From: an uncultured Sphingorhabdus sp.
GTDB taxonomy: Bacteria; Pseudomonadota; Alphaproteobacteria; Sphingomonadales; Sphingomonadaceae
Length of the DNA stretch: 35,220 nt
Assembly (NCBI RefSeq): GCF_937872355.1
Contig: NZ_CALMSV010000212.1
Location: 1 to 35,220, forward strand
Direction of reading: 5' to 3'
The translations under genes were made by a program, and so were the position numbers. The notes beneath the pieces are model-generated. The model had not been told where the DNA came from. It saw only the letters and a list, made by a program, of their open reading frames with translations, and did no database searches. Positions 31,435 to 35,220 of this stretch are shown here, in pieces. Numbering within the stretch: the first letter of the stretch is position 1; every line of letters begins with the position of its first letter.

Positions 31435-32436
31435 TTAAGCGAGCAAGATTATCTTGCCGACAAAATCTCCGCTTTCCATCAGGCGATGCGCGGCAGCGGC
31501 TTCGGTTAGCGGAAATGATTGTGCCATTTCCGGGCGCAGACGCCCCTCAACGACATCAGGCCAGACGTTGCGGTAGATTTCCTGCGCCAGCAGCCCTTTA
31601 AATTCATTGGAGCGCGGACGCAGCGTCGATCCGGTCAGCGTCAGCCGGCGGCTCATCACCTGCGCCATGTTGATTTCGGCGACCAGCCCGCGCTGCACGG
31701 CGATCGTCACATGCCGCCCATCTTCGCGCAGGCATTTGAGGTTGCGCGGAACATAGCTTCCGGCGACCATATCGAGCACCAGATGCACGCCCTTGCTGCC
31801 TGTAATCTTGCCGATTTCCTCAACGAAATCGCTCGCCTTATAGTCGATAGCATGGTCAGCGCCGATGGCCAATGCAGCTGCGCATTTGTCCGCCGAACCG
31901 CAAGTTACAATAACCTCCAGCCCGAACAACTTACCCAGTTTGATCGCCATCGTGCCAATACCACTGGTGCCGCCATGCACCAATATGGTTTCGCCTTCCG
32001 ACGCATAGCCCCGTTCGAACACATTGTGCCAAACGGTCATCAGTGTTTCGGGGATCGCAGCCGCTTCCTCCATCGACAGGCCCGGCGGCACCGGCCAGCA
32101 GACATCGGCGCGGGCGATGCAATATTCGGCATAGCCGCCGCCAGCGACGAGGGCGCAGACTTTCTGCCCCATATGTTCGGTTTCAACCCCGGGTCCTATC
32201 GCCACGACAGTTCCGGAAATCTCAAGTCCCGGAAGATCGCTCGCGCCCGGCGGTGCCGGATATAGCCCCATCCGCTGCACCACATCAGGGCGATTTACGC
32301 CAGCGGCAGCAACTTTGACCAGCACCTCGCCCTCGCCCGGAACAGGGACCGGCCGTTGGCAGGCCACCAATACTTCCGGGCCACCCGGCGTCGAGATTTC
32401 GATTGCAGTCATCATATCGGGCAGAGCCACGGCCAT
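31435..32436 (-). CDS. NAD(P)H-quinone oxidoreductase, PIG3/zeta-crystallin type MDR
   Basis: The 333-residue protein belongs to the zinc-less medium-chain dehydrogenases. It has the N-terminal GroES-like domain (GEGEVLVKVAAAGVNRPDVVQR and LPGLEISGTVVAIG), the nucleotide-binding motif VHGGTSGIGTMAIKLGK, and C-terminal segments typical of PIG3-like quinone reductases. None of the zinc-ligand cysteines of alcohol dehydrogenases is present. It probably reduces quinones with NADPH in the cytoplasm. The ATG at 32436 stands very close to AAGGGGG, so translation may start at the later ATG pair (MMTAIEI, residues 8-9). It is divergent from the DUF1192 gene. Confidence 0.92.
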   Translation of the reverse strand: MAVALPDMMTAIEISTPGGPEVLVACQRPVPVPGEGEVLVKVAAAGVNRPDVVQRMGLYPAPPGASDLPGLEISGTVVAIGPGVETEHMGQKVCALVAGGGYAEYCIARADVCWPVPPGLSMEEAAAIPETLMTVWHNVFERGYASEGETILVHGGTSGIGTMAIKLGKLFGLEVIVTCGSADKCAAALAIGADHAIDYKASDFVEEIGKITGSKGVHLVLDMVAGSYVPRNLKCLREDGRHVTIAVQRGLVAEINMAQVMSRRLTLTGSTLRPRSNEFKGLLAQEIYRNVWPDVVEGRLRPEMAQSFPLTEAAAAHRLMESGDFVGKIILLA

Positions 32437-32507
32437 TCCCCCTTTTGCCGGTCGCTGGAAAACGGCGGCATATTGACAGCGGCGAAGGTCCAGTCAACAC
32501 TGACGCC

Positions 32508-32708
32508 ATGGATATGGATGAGAATTTACCGCTCCGTGGCACCGAGCCTCTCAAGCAATTGCTGCGCGAAGACCTAGACCCCTTGTCGATCGACGAGCTC
32601 AAGGAGCGTATCGAGCAGCTGAAAGGCGAAATCGCCCGCTGCGAATCCAAAATACAGGCTGCATCAAGCCATCGCAGCGCCGCCGATGCGCTTTTTCGCA
32701 AAGGCTGA
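32508..32708 (+). CDS. DUF1192 family small protein
   Basis: The 66-residue acidic protein starts MDMDENLPLRG (a second ATG two codons later is possible). It has the pattern of DUF1192, small alphaproteobacterial proteins: DPLSIDELKERIEQLKGEIA forms an amphipathic helix likely to be a short coiled coil, followed by ESKIQAASSHRSAADALFR. The function is unknown. The 71-bp gap to the divergent oxidoreductase gene must hold both promoters. clpA follows after 156 bp on the same strand. Confidence 0.85.
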   Translation: MDMDENLPLRGTEPLKQLLREDLDPLSIDELKERIEQLKGEIARCESKIQAASSHRSAADALFRKG

Positions 32709-32864
32709 ACCCGGCTGTTAAGGGTTTATCCGCAACATTTCGGCAACCATTTTCGGGAAAATTCACCGACTGTCGCAAGCGCGGTTGAAATGCGCCGTTA
32801 AAAGGGCGACATTGTAACAGCGGGGCAACCGGCGGTCGGCGGCTTCGCCACGGAGTGTATCTGA

Positions 32865-35195
<2,331 letters not shown>

Positions 35196-35203
35196 TTGTT
35201 TCT

Positions 35204-35220
35204 CCTCCCCAACGACTTGC
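35204..35220. repeat. left end of a second copy of the glyS-type repeat, cut by the window edge
   Basis: CCTCCCCAACGACTTGC begins 9 bp after the clpA stop codon and matches the left end of the glyS repeat (7592-7608) in 16 of 17 bases, differing only at one stem position. The right half of the hairpin and the rest of the unit lie beyond the window, so the identity rests on this short match. Confidence 0.55.

Overview
The window looks like chromosomal DNA from a sphingomonad-type alphaproteobacterium (order Sphingomonadales). The reasons are an overall GC near 60% in the housekeeping genes, a TrcR/DUF1013 regulator, a glyQ-glyS-ppdK cluster, a DUF1192 protein, a large TonB-dependent receptor, and a secreted phosphatase that closely resembles PhoK of Sphingomonas. 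The genus cannot be fixed from this sequence. Most genes are core metabolism or information processing. No CRISPR array, prophage, transposase or toxin-antitoxin locus is visible.

Layout. From 1 to about 10.5 kb everything is on the minus strand. In order of transcription this is glyQ-glyS, a small membrane protein and ppdK (close spacing, probably one operon); a DUF1214/DUF1254 pair overlapping by 4 bp; tRNA-Arg(ACG); queC-queE (7-deazaguanine/queuosine synthesis, also overlapping by 4 bp); a three-helix membrane protein; and pmbA, cut by the window edge. From 10.7 to 19.7 kb genes are on the plus strand: an XRE regulator overlapping a polytopic membrane protein, a secreted TraB/GumN protein, rplY (L25/Ctc), pth, a P-loop kinase, a Tat-signal short-chain dehydrogenase, an unknown membrane-anchored protein, ychF, a group II truncated hemoglobin, and a His/Met/Cys-rich secreted peptide followed by a probable outer-membrane protein. 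A minus-strand membrane protein follows, then plus-strand lipB, a lipoprotein and an Old Yellow Enzyme family oxidoreductase. From 22.9 to 28.2 kb a minus-strand run reads trcR, an MBL-fold hydrolase, an acyl-CoA ligase and a PhoK-like phosphatase. The window ends with a TonB-dependent receptor (plus), a quinone oxidoreductase (minus), a DUF1192 protein (plus) and clpA (plus).

The most unusual feature is a palindrome-rich repeat of about 134 bp (7591-7724) inside the reading frame of glyS. It is read through in frame and adds about 45 low-complexity residues to a linker of the anticodon-binding domain. The left end of what appears to be the same repeat starts just after the clpA stop codon and is cut by the window end. 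A shorter variant hairpin lies after the GumN gene. A second, REP-like inverted repeat separates two convergent genes at 22834-22923. Other points are an overlapping XRE/membrane-protein module with palindromic promoter elements, a stretch of low GC inside glyS, and paired elements upstream of the TonB receptor.
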